Below are positions 50,246-64,000 of a stretch of DNA of 64,000 nt, in pieces. The DNA lies in NCBI GenBank assembly GCA_022316685.1, contig JAKJHU010000046.1, forward strand, positions 6,547,001 to 6,611,000, given 5' to 3'. Each line of letters starts with the position of its first letter. Positions within the stretch are counted from its first letter, which is position 1. This DNA is from Progne subis subis. Lineage: Eukaryota > Chordata > Aves > Passeriformes > Hirundinidae. The notes beneath the pieces are model-generated. The model saw nothing but the letters and a program-made list of their open reading frames with translations, did not search any database and had not been told where the DNA came from. The position numbers were made by a program, and so were the translations under genes.

Positions 50246-53200
50246 CATTTAAAAAAAAAAAAAAAGTTTAAAATGAATGAACACTTGTAGTCTTGGAGCT
50301 CAGTGAAAATGTGGTCCATATGAGCTCCTGCCTCCCCATCAAAATTCCAGTCTGTCTTAGTGGGGTTTATGTCTATCTTAGGTTTAGAAGAGACCTATTT
50401 TTCAGCTTGTGTTTTTCAGCTTCCCTGTTAAGGTGGATGGTGAATGATTCTTGGTTTTGTCATTGCCACAAATTGCTTCCACATATATATATAGGACTGT
50501 TAGACAAACATTTTAATCTTTTGTCACAGTATGTTCCAAGTATCACAGTTTTCTTCTTCCTGAGCTGGTGGTTGTAATGAATAGTACTATAAAACAGGAG
50601 ATGGGATGGAACATTGAAATGATAAGGAATCCTGCAATTACAGTCAATACAACGGAGATATCCTGAGGCTCTTTTTAGCTGCATTTTCCAGATTAGCACT
50701 ATTAGCAGTTGCTCTTCAGGAGACTGAAAGTATTGAGGCAGGTGGATTCAGCAGAAGTAAGAAGTGACAAAAAATTCTGTGGTCTCTAGAATGATTTTAT
50801 TTTCTTTACTTCTGAAGAATTTAAAAATAATGGATGAGCAGGAGAATATTCAAATTCTTCTTCTATACTTAGGGTGCTTTCAATCCAGTATTAAAGGTAT
50901 ACTGCTTAGCAGATTTCAGTCACACAAAGGTCATGCTTCTGTCCTCAGATGGCTTAACTGCATTACTCACTAAGCAATCAGGTCTCTGTAGCTCGTATTC
51001 CTGGAAGGATAAATTAAAAATAATTTTCTGCGTACTCTGAAGACCGTAGTGTTTCCATTCCTGTATTTCACATAAATGTCGGGAGAGCTTATGCAAATTT
51101 AGATGGTGATCCTTAAATTTAAAAAGTTATGTAATTTTGTTATTCAATTTAAGCATGTGGAAAAGGCTGTTATTCCAATACATCTTGGAGAAAAAATATT
51201 CCCTTTAATCTCCTAATGAAAAATCTGTCTGATTCCTCCTTTTTCTTTCTCTATCATTTTATTTCCACCAAAGAACATAAAGACCTAAGCAAACCAATAG
51301 AGTGAACTTTAGTAACTCACTGGTAGGAAAGAAAATGAACAGTAGTACTGTTTTTTGTGGATCATTTGTATTTGCCACAGGCCAAAACACTGTAAGTTTT
51401 GTAAAGCACAGTGGTGGTGGGTGGCATTCAGGTCTTGGCCTGGTGCTCTGAGGAAGCAGCAGCACTTGCTGTCCTACTGCAGTGAGGTTTCACAGATTGT
51501 TACATAAGGGGTATATCATGGTAACCTCAGTGAAAGGAGGTTTTAATGTCGGTGTGTATTTACACACCATGTGTGCCTCTCCCTCAGGTGTAACTCCTTC
51601 ATGTCAGGTGCATGCACATACATGGGTATGTTCTTAGTTTATGCTGTGATACAGTGCAGGCAATGAAGAGAATTTCTAATGTTTCCAGCTGGCAGTGCTT
51701 GATAAAACATGTACAAGGCTATAACTTCTACTCCTTTAGGAGAATCTATATTTTTAATATAAACTTGGCAAGGCAACCAGTGTAAAAGCCTGAATTTGGA
51801 AAAGTCTCCTTTCTGACAAAAGAATGGTGGGTGGGGTTTTATTCAGGTGTATTGTCTCATTTGGTGGGTTGAAGGTATCTGAGTACTCACTATACATAAA
51901 AAACTTCCAGGAATGTGCCTTTTTTTTTTTAATGCTAGAGGAATATGGATTCATGTAGCACAGGAACTCTTACAATTCCAGTTGTTTATTGGAGCCATTT
52001 ATGCAGTGGATGCAACCTTGGCATGTTCCCTTTCCCTCACTGCATTTCCTGATGTGTCAGTACTATTTTGAGTTATGAGTTATGAGATTAGCCATAAAAC
52101 TGAGAAAAGCTCTGTTCTCTTTGAGTAGGTTGTGGCTCATAAAGATTAAGATCAGTCAGTGTATATATGATGCACAGTGGGGAAAAAAAAAAGAAAAATA
52201 AAAGAAACTTTAAAAGGAATCCAGAAGAAAAAAATCAAAAATGTTTGTGATTATGAAAAAGAAGAAATGAGCATGTTAGGATTTATGTATGCGCTGCCCT
52301 GGGTAGGTGCTCCTCCTGGTAAGTATCTCCTCCTGGTAGTTGCTTAAATTTAGATCTTTCCAAAATACAGTGCTTTATTTTGAAATATCTAAATTTGGTG
52401 ATTCAACAATATAACTCCTGAACATATTTTTAATTTAAAATTCTTTCCCAAATCTATCCCAGTTCCTGAATCTTTAAATAAAACACATTTGGAAATTTTG
52501 ATAACTTTTCTTGGTTTTTTCTACCTCTCCCTTGGAAGTCTTGGAAATAATCTTTCCTGTTATTTAGTTGCCACTATTCATAGCTGAAATTAATATAAAA
52601 GCTCGATAAACACAGCTACTAAAGCTAAAGGGCTTGAAAGAGGGAAGGGCAGATATGGTTTGAAACACAGATAGAAAAAAGAGGAGTGGGCAGAAGGTTA
52701 TCAGTTACCATTCTGCAACCTGCTTGAATAGAAATGATGTAATCATTAAATACAAACTCCTTCTAAGTTACTAGGAGAATGAGCAGGAGACAAGAAGGAG
52801 TATTCCTTTCTTCTTCATAGCACACAGCACCATGGAGAGAAAAAAAAAAAAAAAAAGGAGAGAGAGAAATAAAATATTATGTAACTTTAAAGTTGGTGGT
52901 GGTGACTTTCCAGAGATTTCTTTTCTGGCAGGCAGTACAGTACAAAAATCAGAGAAGAGAAGTACAGCTTGAATGCCATTGAGGGTCAGAGCTCCCAAGG
53001 AGGAGTGGAGGAAAGTGCAAATAGCACATAGTTGCCACTTTTGCTTGTCTTATTTTGTTTTGTTCCATAATGCCCTTTGTGGCTGTGAAAAGAAGATAAT
53101 TTGTTCAATTATATTTTGTCACTGTCACTTTAACTGACTTTTTACAGCAGTAGAAATGGCTGAATGTATAGTTTCCCTTTGTGGAAAGGGAGAGAACTAT

Positions 53201-53772
53201 TTCAATCAGCTGCATTTCTTGGCACTCACACAGTGTGTTTCGTGTTCTGTAAGCTATCTGCTTGGGGCTGCTCTGCAGGGCAAGAAGGGGGAAGCTTCCT
53301 TACTTGCCACTCCTATGAATTATTAATGAATTGTTTATATTCCTTACTTGAAGAAGATTATTCTTCATTAGCTTCTACTTTTCCTTGAAAAATTACATAA
53401 AATGTAAATAACCTTTTCACAGGTGATGGATCAATATTAGTGTATTGGGACTCTATAATACATTTTTATATTTTTATACATGTGAATGATTTATGATATT
53501 GTTACGCTATTATATAAAACATATTTCTGTTTGGTGTTTATATATAGACACATCATAAACATAATGAAACACTACCATGGTTCAGCCTGTGCACCTCTCA
53601 CCTTATTCCAACGAGCAACGCTCGCTCCTCTCAGTTTGCTTTACTGGTATGTTCAAAGGGGAGTGATCTGAAATGCAGCTCCAGTTTTTGTTAAGGAAAG
53701 AAAACCTTGCAACACAGATTTTAAAGCCCTTTCCCTTTGTCAGAGTCAGAGACATAAGTGGGTTTTGTTGGG

Positions 53773-53830
53773 TTTTTTTTTTTTTTTCTTTTTTTTCTTT
53801 TTTTTTTTTTTTTCTTTTTTTTCATTATTT
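53773..53830. repeat. T-rich low-complexity tract
   Basis: Runs of 8-18 T separated by single C bases, continuing into an AT-rich stretch. It is low-complexity sequence and prone to assembly error. Confidence 0.9.
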
Positions 53831-56199
53831 TTTAATTGAGTCAGTGCTCCTTCATTACCTCCAGGAGCCGCAATGCAGAAGAGTATCCCTCATTAGAACG
53901 AAAAACCCTGCTGCTGCCTTGCATGAGGGATGTACCTATTCTAGGCATTTTGCTGTCCACAGGAAACCTTCTTAAGGCAAGAAGCAGAGTTTCTTTTCCT
54001 TTCTTGCTGGAGGCTGAGAGGGTACACTGGGAAATCACAGTGCTGTAATTCCCATACTGTTGGGTTTTCTAATAAGCATCACTTCTGGCCAAGTAGGCAG
54101 GGCATTGGAGCACACAAACCCAGGTCTAACTCCAAATGGTTATTTTTATGTCCCTGTAACCTCAGCTAGCTCAGATCCTGTGAACGGTGCCAGAGTGGCA
54201 GCCCCCTAGGAATGGGCTGACCAAGCTTTTGCGGCGTGTGCTGACCTCTGCAATCTGTTCCTGGCTCCCCAGCAAGCGGAGGCTAAGTGAGCTCGGGTTT
54301 GATGGCACACACGAGCTGAGTACTCCCTCTGAAATACCAGCAAAACCAGGAACGTTCTGACATGCACGAGCTGGTGCCCTCAAGACCTTGCTGAGTTGTC
54401 TTGTCACTGGGAGGAATGCCTCTGTCTGTGGCTGTACTTCAAGGGAATTGTTTCTGTTGAGGCATGATTGGAGCTCATTCCCCTCTTCCAAGGCAGCTTC
54501 TGGTCTGCCTGCTCCATGTGCAGGAACAAGGAGGGCTACAAGGCATTCTCAGAGAAGGAAGGGTCTTCGCAGTTTACTGGTTCAAGGGAGCTCTGGCTGT
54601 ATAGAGTGATATTGCTCTGGCATAATTTATTTGTAATAGTCTTGCCAGGTACACATTGCAGTTCATATAGTTTCCTTAACTGATTTTTTCGCAATTGTAC
54701 TTAGCTGCATTTATACAACTTTTAGATGAAGTCACAACTACTCTCACAGGATTTTTGATAGGCAGTTGAAATTAGCTTCATTTTTGTCTTGCTCTTAGAT
54801 CCTCTGATAGCGTCACTGCTCTCAAAATTATTTAACAGAAATTCTGAAATGAGTTATAATTTTGGAACAAACATTCATTTCCAATTTGGTTCAAGCTAAT
54901 AAAATATGATTATCATAGTGCTGTTGCAGTTTGATATACTCCAGAACCCTGTATAAAAAAGCAGAGCTTTTCTAGCAGCTGCTAGATACCAGATATTTTT
55001 TCTTGGTCTCAGCCTTGAAGTGAGTTTAGTTTGAGGGACTCATTGTTATCTTAAATAATGCTAAGGAAAAGTTAAAGATGGGATTTAAGACTGGATTTAT
55101 GCCAGTGCATATGAATTATTTAGAAGCAGTGGATTTTTATTTGTGTTTGCAATCCATAATCCAGGTAGCTAGTGTCTTCAAGTGTAAACATAAAAAGGAT
55201 GTTCTCTTTTTAACAGTAATCTGTATATCAGAAAATTTATATATTCACATGTGCAATTAAACTTTCTGTTCCAGATTTATCCTTTTTCTTCCTTTTGTTT
55301 CACACTTCGGAGCAGCATATGTTCGGTGCTTTTCCTGAATGGGCAGTATATTTATGTTATTGTATATGAGAGACAAAAGGGACCAGGATAAGGGGTTCCA
55401 ATTACATAGTTATTTGGAAATTGTGACAATAGGAATTGTTTGTTTGTTTGTTCTTCCAAAATTGTTGATTTGTTCCTGTGGTTTAGAAGTTACTCTCTCA
55501 CAGGACAATACTATTACCTGCTTAATTATAAGGTACTTTGCTGCTAATATTCCTACAGCTCTAATATTCAAATCTTAATAATAAGCTTATAAAAATCTGA
55601 GTTCTGTTCTTCCCATGGGAATCTACTTCTGTCATTATTTACATAGCTGAAGCCAGCCTAAGTTGTGCAATTACATTCTCAAGTGCTTGCAAATTGTTTG
55701 CCAAAATTTATTAATTGTTGACATAATTTCAAGGAATTATGTTGCTGGTATTTTACAGATTTTATCAACATTCACATTCTCATTATTGTAAATGCTTCTG
55801 AACGGCTGTGTCATATGTACATCTTATTTATGTTGTTTTGTGGACCTCAGCAAAAAAGTTGAGCTAATTTCTGAGCACTGTATCTCAAGAACTGAAAATA
55901 GGAAATGCAACACTGGAGCACATTCATTATCCAGCTGCTTGGCTTTTCATCCAAAATGGTCACAGCCAGATGTTTCTGACAAGTGCAAAGACTCTCCTCT
56001 TCCCTAATAAAGAGCAATTTTTTTCAGTACTAAAGGAATAGAGTTAAAATTTTTATGTAATTTATCCATGTTTGACTTTCTGAATGTCGTATTATTGTAC
56101 CCTATGTCACTGCTATGACACTGAATGCCAGTTTCATTTGTGGGGGAAGGTATTTTGGTTTATGGCTTGGGGTTTGGTAATGTCAAGTGCCATCTTGTT

Positions 56200-56830
56200 C
56201 CACACCTTCAATGAATTTTTCCACATCTGAGTCCTTAATCACCCTGCAGATGATGGCTACATTTTTGAGATGGCTACATTAGTACTGCATGCAGTATCTC
56301 AAAGAAGGCAACAGCAGTGATTTGCCATGACATGCAGTGTTGTATTCTCCCTATTATCCTGCACATATGGTAGCATTATTTGTTCTTTCTTGTTGCTGTA
56401 TATTGAGATCAGTATCTTTCTGAATTGTTCACAACAATGTCAAGTTGACTTTCTTTAGTGCTCATTTTAAATTTTGTGAGCATTTCTTTCCTATGAATAG
56501 TATTTTGCATTTCTGGACCCTCAGCTTCACTACTCAGCCTGTCCCACTTAGTTACCTAATTTATCCTTAAATTTTACACTTCCATTTTCATTTATAATTT
56601 TAGATAAATGTGGAACTTACTGGTCTGCAATCCCACTGGTTATCCCGGTAACCTTAAAAAAAATAGATATAATATTTGTTACTTCTAGTTCTTTTGCACA
56701 TAAATGGTTTTTAATGAAGGACTATGTATTCTTAGCAGATCAGCCTGTTTGTTCTGAAACTCTTTCAGCATTTTTGGATGCTCACCATCTGGGCAGGTTG
56801 ACAACTTGCTAACATACTGCTGTCGCTATC
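56200..56830 (-). mobile_element. Ancient CR1-like LINE relic (RT region)
   Basis: Translated on the minus strand, 56815-56600 gives CPDGEHPKMLKEFQ, ADLLRIHSPSLKTIYV and a degraded KVTGITSGIADQ. These align with the CR1-clade blocks GPDGIHPRVLKEL, ADLL.I.N.SLKTG and KGxRxDPGNYRPVSL. Several stops interrupt it. The part left of 56600 resembles the same class of old element but is too eroded to be sure, so the left boundary is approximate. It is much older than the copy at 50067. Confidence 0.6.
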
Positions 56831-59800
56831 CAGGCCTTCTAACAGGAAGTGAGAATGGGTCAGAAAGTCCTTTTTCAATTGAAATAATTCAGTAGGAAGA
56901 ATAAAGTAAGGCTGAGTTGAAAACAACTTTTGAGAATTCAGAAATTGATTTGATGAATGGCAGATTGGGAACAGTAACATAATTACTGCCATCTTCCACT
57001 TCAGTTTATTTGGAGTATAAATAAACAATTCTATTAATATAAATATGCATATTTAGGGGCAAATTGCTTTCTACTGCGACAAATTTGAAGACTGAAGTAT
57101 TACACTACCAAAACTAATTGGAGCAATTCAAGGTCGCAAAGCACAAATACAACACCACTTCTGTATAGCACACTGGAGGTCTTTGTAGCTACAGTTCATT
57201 TCAGGAAAATTCCTGAATAGAAATAGGGTTAGGTTTGCCTCTGAGCACTTTGTTTAAGTGAACTATAAACAGAGACATGCCTGTAACAGCAGCCATTAGA
57301 ATTCAGAGTCATCAGTAAGGAAGAGAAGTTGCCATTAGCAGTAAGTCAGGCAGTGTACCGCAGATCGGTCTGGAGGAATTGAACTCCCCAAGACCTCGAC
57401 ATTTATCGGTGAGTTCCCAGCCACAAAAACACATTCGGCCATTCTAATCAATAGGAGTCTAAATCACAGCTTTACTGCCACGCTTAGCTCTCCAGATCAG
57501 CAGGAATGAGAGGGGAAGGCTTGCCTGCATATAAAAGGTAGTGGGAACTGTTGGCAATATGTGTAACAAATCAGAGAGAAGACCTGCGAGGCGGTGGGGG
57601 AGGCATTAACAGCCGAGTGAATTGAGTGCTTGGGTTTGCATTTTCCATCTGCTGGACCTGGCTTAACTTCTGTCTGGCCCTGGCAGGGCCCTGGCCCTTT
57701 CTGTGGGCCACCACGGCTGAGGCTGAGGTAGCACAGAGGTGTCAAAAGGAAAAAAATCCACATATTAGGATCATGGATGTAGTCCATTAAGTTTGTAAGT
57801 CTCTTACTGTATTTTGCAAGAACTGGATGATTATCTGGATTTTCAGGGGTCCCCACTGAGGAGAAACACATTATGTCTTTCACAGGAAGGAAAATGCTTC
57901 CTTGAAAACTTCCACTCTCTTGAGATTTGCTATGGGCTTTATATTATTTTCCTAATTGTAACATTTTGCTCATGATTACTTCTCTGCTTTCTCTTGGTGC
58001 TGTTTCAGTCCAAGGACTTTTTTTTTTACTTCTATAGTTTAAATATTCTTTATTTTCTATTGATTGCTAACACAATATATTTTACTGTTTATATACATAA
58101 ATACAGCTGTTAGTGAGCTTCCCACTAGAACCTATCAAACTAACTATGCAAATATTTTTTCCCATCCTCAAGTGTACTTCAAGAGGCTGTTAGAACTTCA
58201 AATAAAGTTAAAAAATTAAAATAATTAGGAGAAGTTATAATTAAAATTAAATACAAACCAACAATACATTTCTGTTTGTTTTGTTACCTTACACAAGAAG
58301 ATATTGCCTTACTGAACTTCTTTCTTCATAGGAAGAGTGCATTTTGGAATATTTTTTTTTAATGGAAAATAAGTAGAAACAAAAAAACCCTGCAAGTTCT
58401 AGGCATTGCAATAGACAAAATAAAAGAAGTTACACATGGTGTAGTATCAGGTATTCTGAATGTATTTTATATATCTCTTCCCAAGTAGAGAGGGGCATAT
58501 TCATTTATATTTGTGCTCTATTAAAAATATAATGAAGTAGTTGTAGGGATACAATACTATTCCATTAATGTTCTTTTTTCTGTCTTAGACATTAAGATGA
58601 CTAAGCAGCGTCAAGGATCAGCAGTACCCATTAATAGCCTTCAATACTGTCTTCTGTAATACATTTAGTAACTTACATATTCTCTCAGTCATAAACAAAA
58701 CAATTAGGGAGTTTAGAAAATCCATTACAACTACAGAAGCCAACCAATCAGTCACAAGTAACATAGACTTTGCTGAAAGAAATAGGGTTTTTTAAACAGC
58801 ATTTTTAAAAAGTATCAATGTCTATATGATAAAAGGTTCTATTCTAGATTTTTTTCTCACTCTTCCACTGATATCAGGAGTACTGAGCAGAGAACCAGGA
58901 CAGAATATGGCCTTAGCTTTATGCTCAGATGAGCTGTTAAAATGCCCAGTCTCTGAAATCAAGAAGCAGCAGCACAGGGAGCCACCTAATGAGCCTTTAT
59001 GTTCTTCCACATTAAGTATTATGAGTTCTGTTCTAAAAATACCCCAATTCCTTGTGTGGTACAAAGAAATGCTATGCTCGCACAATGAGAAACTGGCTGC
59101 TGTCCCTGGGAGTCTCCACCTGACATAAACTGACTAGAGAGAGGGATTTCCAAAAGAGAACAGGTTTCAATTCATCATTTTATAGTAAATAAAATACCTG
59201 ACCTTCCAAAAATGACATAGGCATTAAGAACTTCCCAAATCACTAGTGCTTGTCTACAGGAAAATTTTTTTCTGGAGGAACAACCAAACTGATACTGCAG
59301 TTGTGCTCTCCAGCAGATCGATCCCTTGCTACCCTCCACTGTACCATTGCTAGTTTTATATGTATAGTTAATGTAAAATTCTAGTGACTCACACCCTTGC
59401 AGGCATTTAAATTCCTCCTTTAAACCCAGGAGTAACAGTGAATTCCTGTAAGTCTGTCACATTATTTCAGAATGAACAATCATAGCACTACGATAGCACA
59501 GGTCGTAGCCAGCATAGCTAGCTGGCTCTGAAATGCATTTCCATGAAACATAACTTTTTCAAGGTACACTGTGAGACAATATGTTGTTCATAAATTAATG
59601 TTGGTAGCAGATTTGCAAGTTTCTCCAACTCCACTTAAAATCAGCCAGATGTTTATAGTATGTTCATAACAAGACAGATGCATAGCCATTATCGTTATAA
59701 TTTGATTGAGAGTGCTACATGCAAGTATAATGGGAAAAATCAGATCAAAACCAGTGCACATAATTCAATAGGACCATAAGAAAAAGACTGAAACAGAAGA

Positions 59801-61385
59801 CAAGATGAAATAGAAAACACTTAATGGTTTGCTGGTAGATTGGAGATGGGTTCATGACTTTGTATTTGATTCCTTTCCCATGCAAAGGGCACTGAAGAAG
59901 AAATGGACAAACTGAGGAGGCAATCACAGATGTACAGAAGTGATAAAAAATATTATTTGGGTTCATCTGGGGTTTGAAATCACGCTCATGTAACAGCTAA
60001 AACTATATAAAGGAAATATGGTTTGACATATAAAGGAAACTGCCAAAAAGAGATTATTTGTTAAGATGATTTTTGGAAATGTACTTATTAAGAAAAAAAA
60101 TTGATGTTTCAGTTGTGAAACATAGTTTAAAATCTTTCTAATCACATTGTAAATACTTATAGAATAGGTAGTTATTAAGCCAAATGCTTAGCAGAGCATA
60201 TGCAGCTATAAATAAAAAGGCATCAGAAAAATTAACTTATAGAGTAGTATTGTTCAGGTGAGATTTTTTTGTCTTTTCAAATAACATTAAATATAAAAAA
60301 ACCTCCATTCTTTATTACAGAAGCATACTGTTTAGAACTGGATTCCTAAATATACATTAATCAGCTTGTGATCAGCTGACATGTACAGTGCAATTTGTTT
60401 TATTCACTAATTAACATCTCTGAATGGTAGAAATGTCTAGAAACGAACACAGTATTCATGTCTATATTTTAAAGATGGCACTGGAGCAAAATGCTTGACA
60501 ACTTAAGTGAATGCAAGGTGTCTAAAATAAACTTGAGCTTTCTTCCTGAGCTGCACCAAATCATCCTCAGCATCTGTGTAGGTTTCTCTCAAGTGGTGCA
60601 CTAGATGTATGTAAACAAAAGACTATTTTAACTCTGAGCTTGTAATAGATTTTGATCCCACATTCAGATTTGGCACAATTTAACAGATATAGTTAGCTTT
60701 TCTGGAGCTGCATACACTAGACAAACTGACTTTATCCTGCCACATTCAAAGTTCTCTGAATTTCAGAAGTACCTGGAACTAAGATTCATTGCTGTGTAGT
60801 GGAAAAATATTACTTCCCATTCACTAGCTTCATTCAGAATAAGGAATAAATTCATTGAAGACTAAATAATTGCAATTACAGTGGAAAGACTTGACAAGGA
60901 CACAGAATTCATGCAAGTGATGTGTGACAGTTCAACTGTAGAAATAACACCAGCTAAAAAATAAGCTTTGCTTCTAGTTCTCAGCACAGTAACAGTCCAA
61001 GTGCTGTACAAGAGATTTGTTTTGTGCTGCTTCCGCATCAGGTGAAGAAACACAGGCTTTTACCTTGTCTTTCATTCTGCCAAGTTCTTTGTAGATTTTA
61101 AGAAAATCACATCCAGCTATACACAGTACAGAGGCCTATCCTACAATTAGATCTGTGTAACTGAACCCTTCATCCTACAAACACATCTAGATAACTGAAT
61201 TCTTTTTTCTAGTTAGAGTTCTGTTTAAGTCAGTGAAGCTTTACGTAAGTGCAAGGATTGTCCAGGTGATAATTTATAGGCTTGTGTGTGTCAATGCAGT
61301 GTTTTTATCAAGAACTTCTTGTTATTAGTAAAACCCACCTGATCTTGAATATTGTGCATCTTCTATGCAGTACAACACTGCATTG

Positions 61386-61459
61386 GGCAATATGCCTTCT
61401 TGGCTTTATTTTATATGTGTATGGCAATATGCCTTCTTGGCTTTATTTTATATGTGTAT
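61386..61459. repeat. Exact 37-bp tandem duplication
   Basis: Copies at 61386-61422 and 61423-61459 are identical and abut. Each begins GGCAATATGCC and includes CTTTATTTTATATGTGTAT, so each carries a minus-strand AATAAA (61405-61410 and 61442-61447). It lies about 400-460 bases past the LGI1 stop codon. Confidence 0.97.
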
Positions 61460-61536
61460 AATATATACACAAATAAAAGGTATCACCTGCAAATAATATT
61501 TGGAATGTGAAAGACACAAAATGTAAACATTTTATT
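61405..61536 (-). terminator. LGI1: Candidate LGI1 poly(A) signals
   Basis: On the minus strand, AATAAA hexamers occur at 61531-61536, 61442-61447 and 61405-61410, about 315-445 bases after the LGI1 stop. The latter two are the duplicated pair. Which is used cannot be read from sequence. Confidence 0.4.
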
Positions 61537-61849
61537 TGGCAGTTGTTTCAAACAGGTGAATAAATAAATGGAAAAGTACATCTTAATATTCTTTATAGCA
61601 ACAGATGCAGTTGCACATGTATTTACATATTGTGGATGCAAAGAACAGTTAATTTAATTTCTTTTGTTAAAAAATGCAACTTCCAACACCACTAGACAAT
61701 TAAAGATGAAGATACTAGTAATACTTTGTTCTAGCAATCTCAACTTTTAAAGGCATTCATTTGGAAGTAAGATAAGAGAGTCATCATGCATTTAGTTCAT
61801 TTTGTCCACTTACGGTAGAAAGTCTGATGTAATCTCAGAATTATGAGTG

Positions 61850-64000
<2,151 letters not shown>

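Larger units (their letters stand above)
47111..61385. other. Intergenic region between SLC35G1 promoter and LGI1 3' end
   Basis: About 14 kb of AT-rich DNA. No gene is expected between these loci in other vertebrates and I recognise none. It contains the CR1 relics and simple repeats listed separately, plus short local duplications at about 49072-49090 (GAATATCATC twice), 52310-52346 (CTCCTCCTGGTA twice) and 56254-56281 (GATGGCTACATT twice). One exon-like segment at 57808-57855 is discussed under findings. Confidence 0.6.

Noticed and set aside
54085..54170. Possible sense-strand MIR core
   Set aside because: GGCATTGGAG and ACCCAGGTCTAACTCC resemble a MIR start, but the rest does not follow. 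Too short and diverged to call.
58822..59128. Opposed open frames of 87 and 100 codons
   Set aside because: They overlap on opposite strands, have no start or splice context and no family resemblance. Likely chance.

Overview
The window is vertebrate nuclear DNA, most likely from a bird. Exons are short and separated by AT-rich introns, there are two strong CpG islands, repeats are sparse, and the recognisable mobile elements are CR1-type LINE relics. Three protein-coding genes are supported, all on the minus strand, in the order (left to right) PLCE1, SLC35G1, LGI1. Read along the genes this is LGI1, SLC35G1, PLCE1, the same neighbour order as on human 10q23.

Region by region: (1) 1-1094 holds the large first coding exon of PLCE1 (phospholipase C epsilon), cut by the left edge. 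(2) 1095-24927 reads as the long first intron of PLCE1, with homopolymers, microsatellites and one clean hairpin but no recognisable exon. (3) About 23790-25320 is a CpG island with a strong minus-strand splice donor at 24927, the probable PLCE1 promoter and exon 1. An ATG in that exon opens a frame that would join in frame to the PLCE1 start exon. (4) About 25320-40360 is intergenic, with a MIR-like relic, a CR1 reverse-transcriptase relic and a perfect 22-bp hairpin. (5) 40763-46290 is a complete three-exon SLC35G1 (382 codons plus stop); its first exon lies in a second CpG island at about 45600-47110. (6) 47110-61400 is intergenic, with two minus-strand CR1 relics and no confident gene. (7) 61850-63502 is the 3' half of LGI1: the LRR C-cap exon, one EPTP exon and the large terminal EPTP exon. 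The 5' exons lie beyond the right edge.

The three genes do not form an operon or a shared pathway; each has, or should have, its own promoter. PLCE1 makes a Ras/Rho-responsive phospholipase C, SLC35G1 a ten-pass DMT-family membrane protein, and LGI1 a secreted synaptic glycoprotein. I found no previously unknown multi-gene system. The most interesting observations are a possible N-terminally extended PLCE1, a palindromic MARE in its CpG island, loss of one LGI1 glycosylation sequon plus a shortened EPTP loop, two long perfect hairpins, and an exact 37-bp duplication carrying a poly(A) signal. Comparisons with human proteins are from memory, not from a search.
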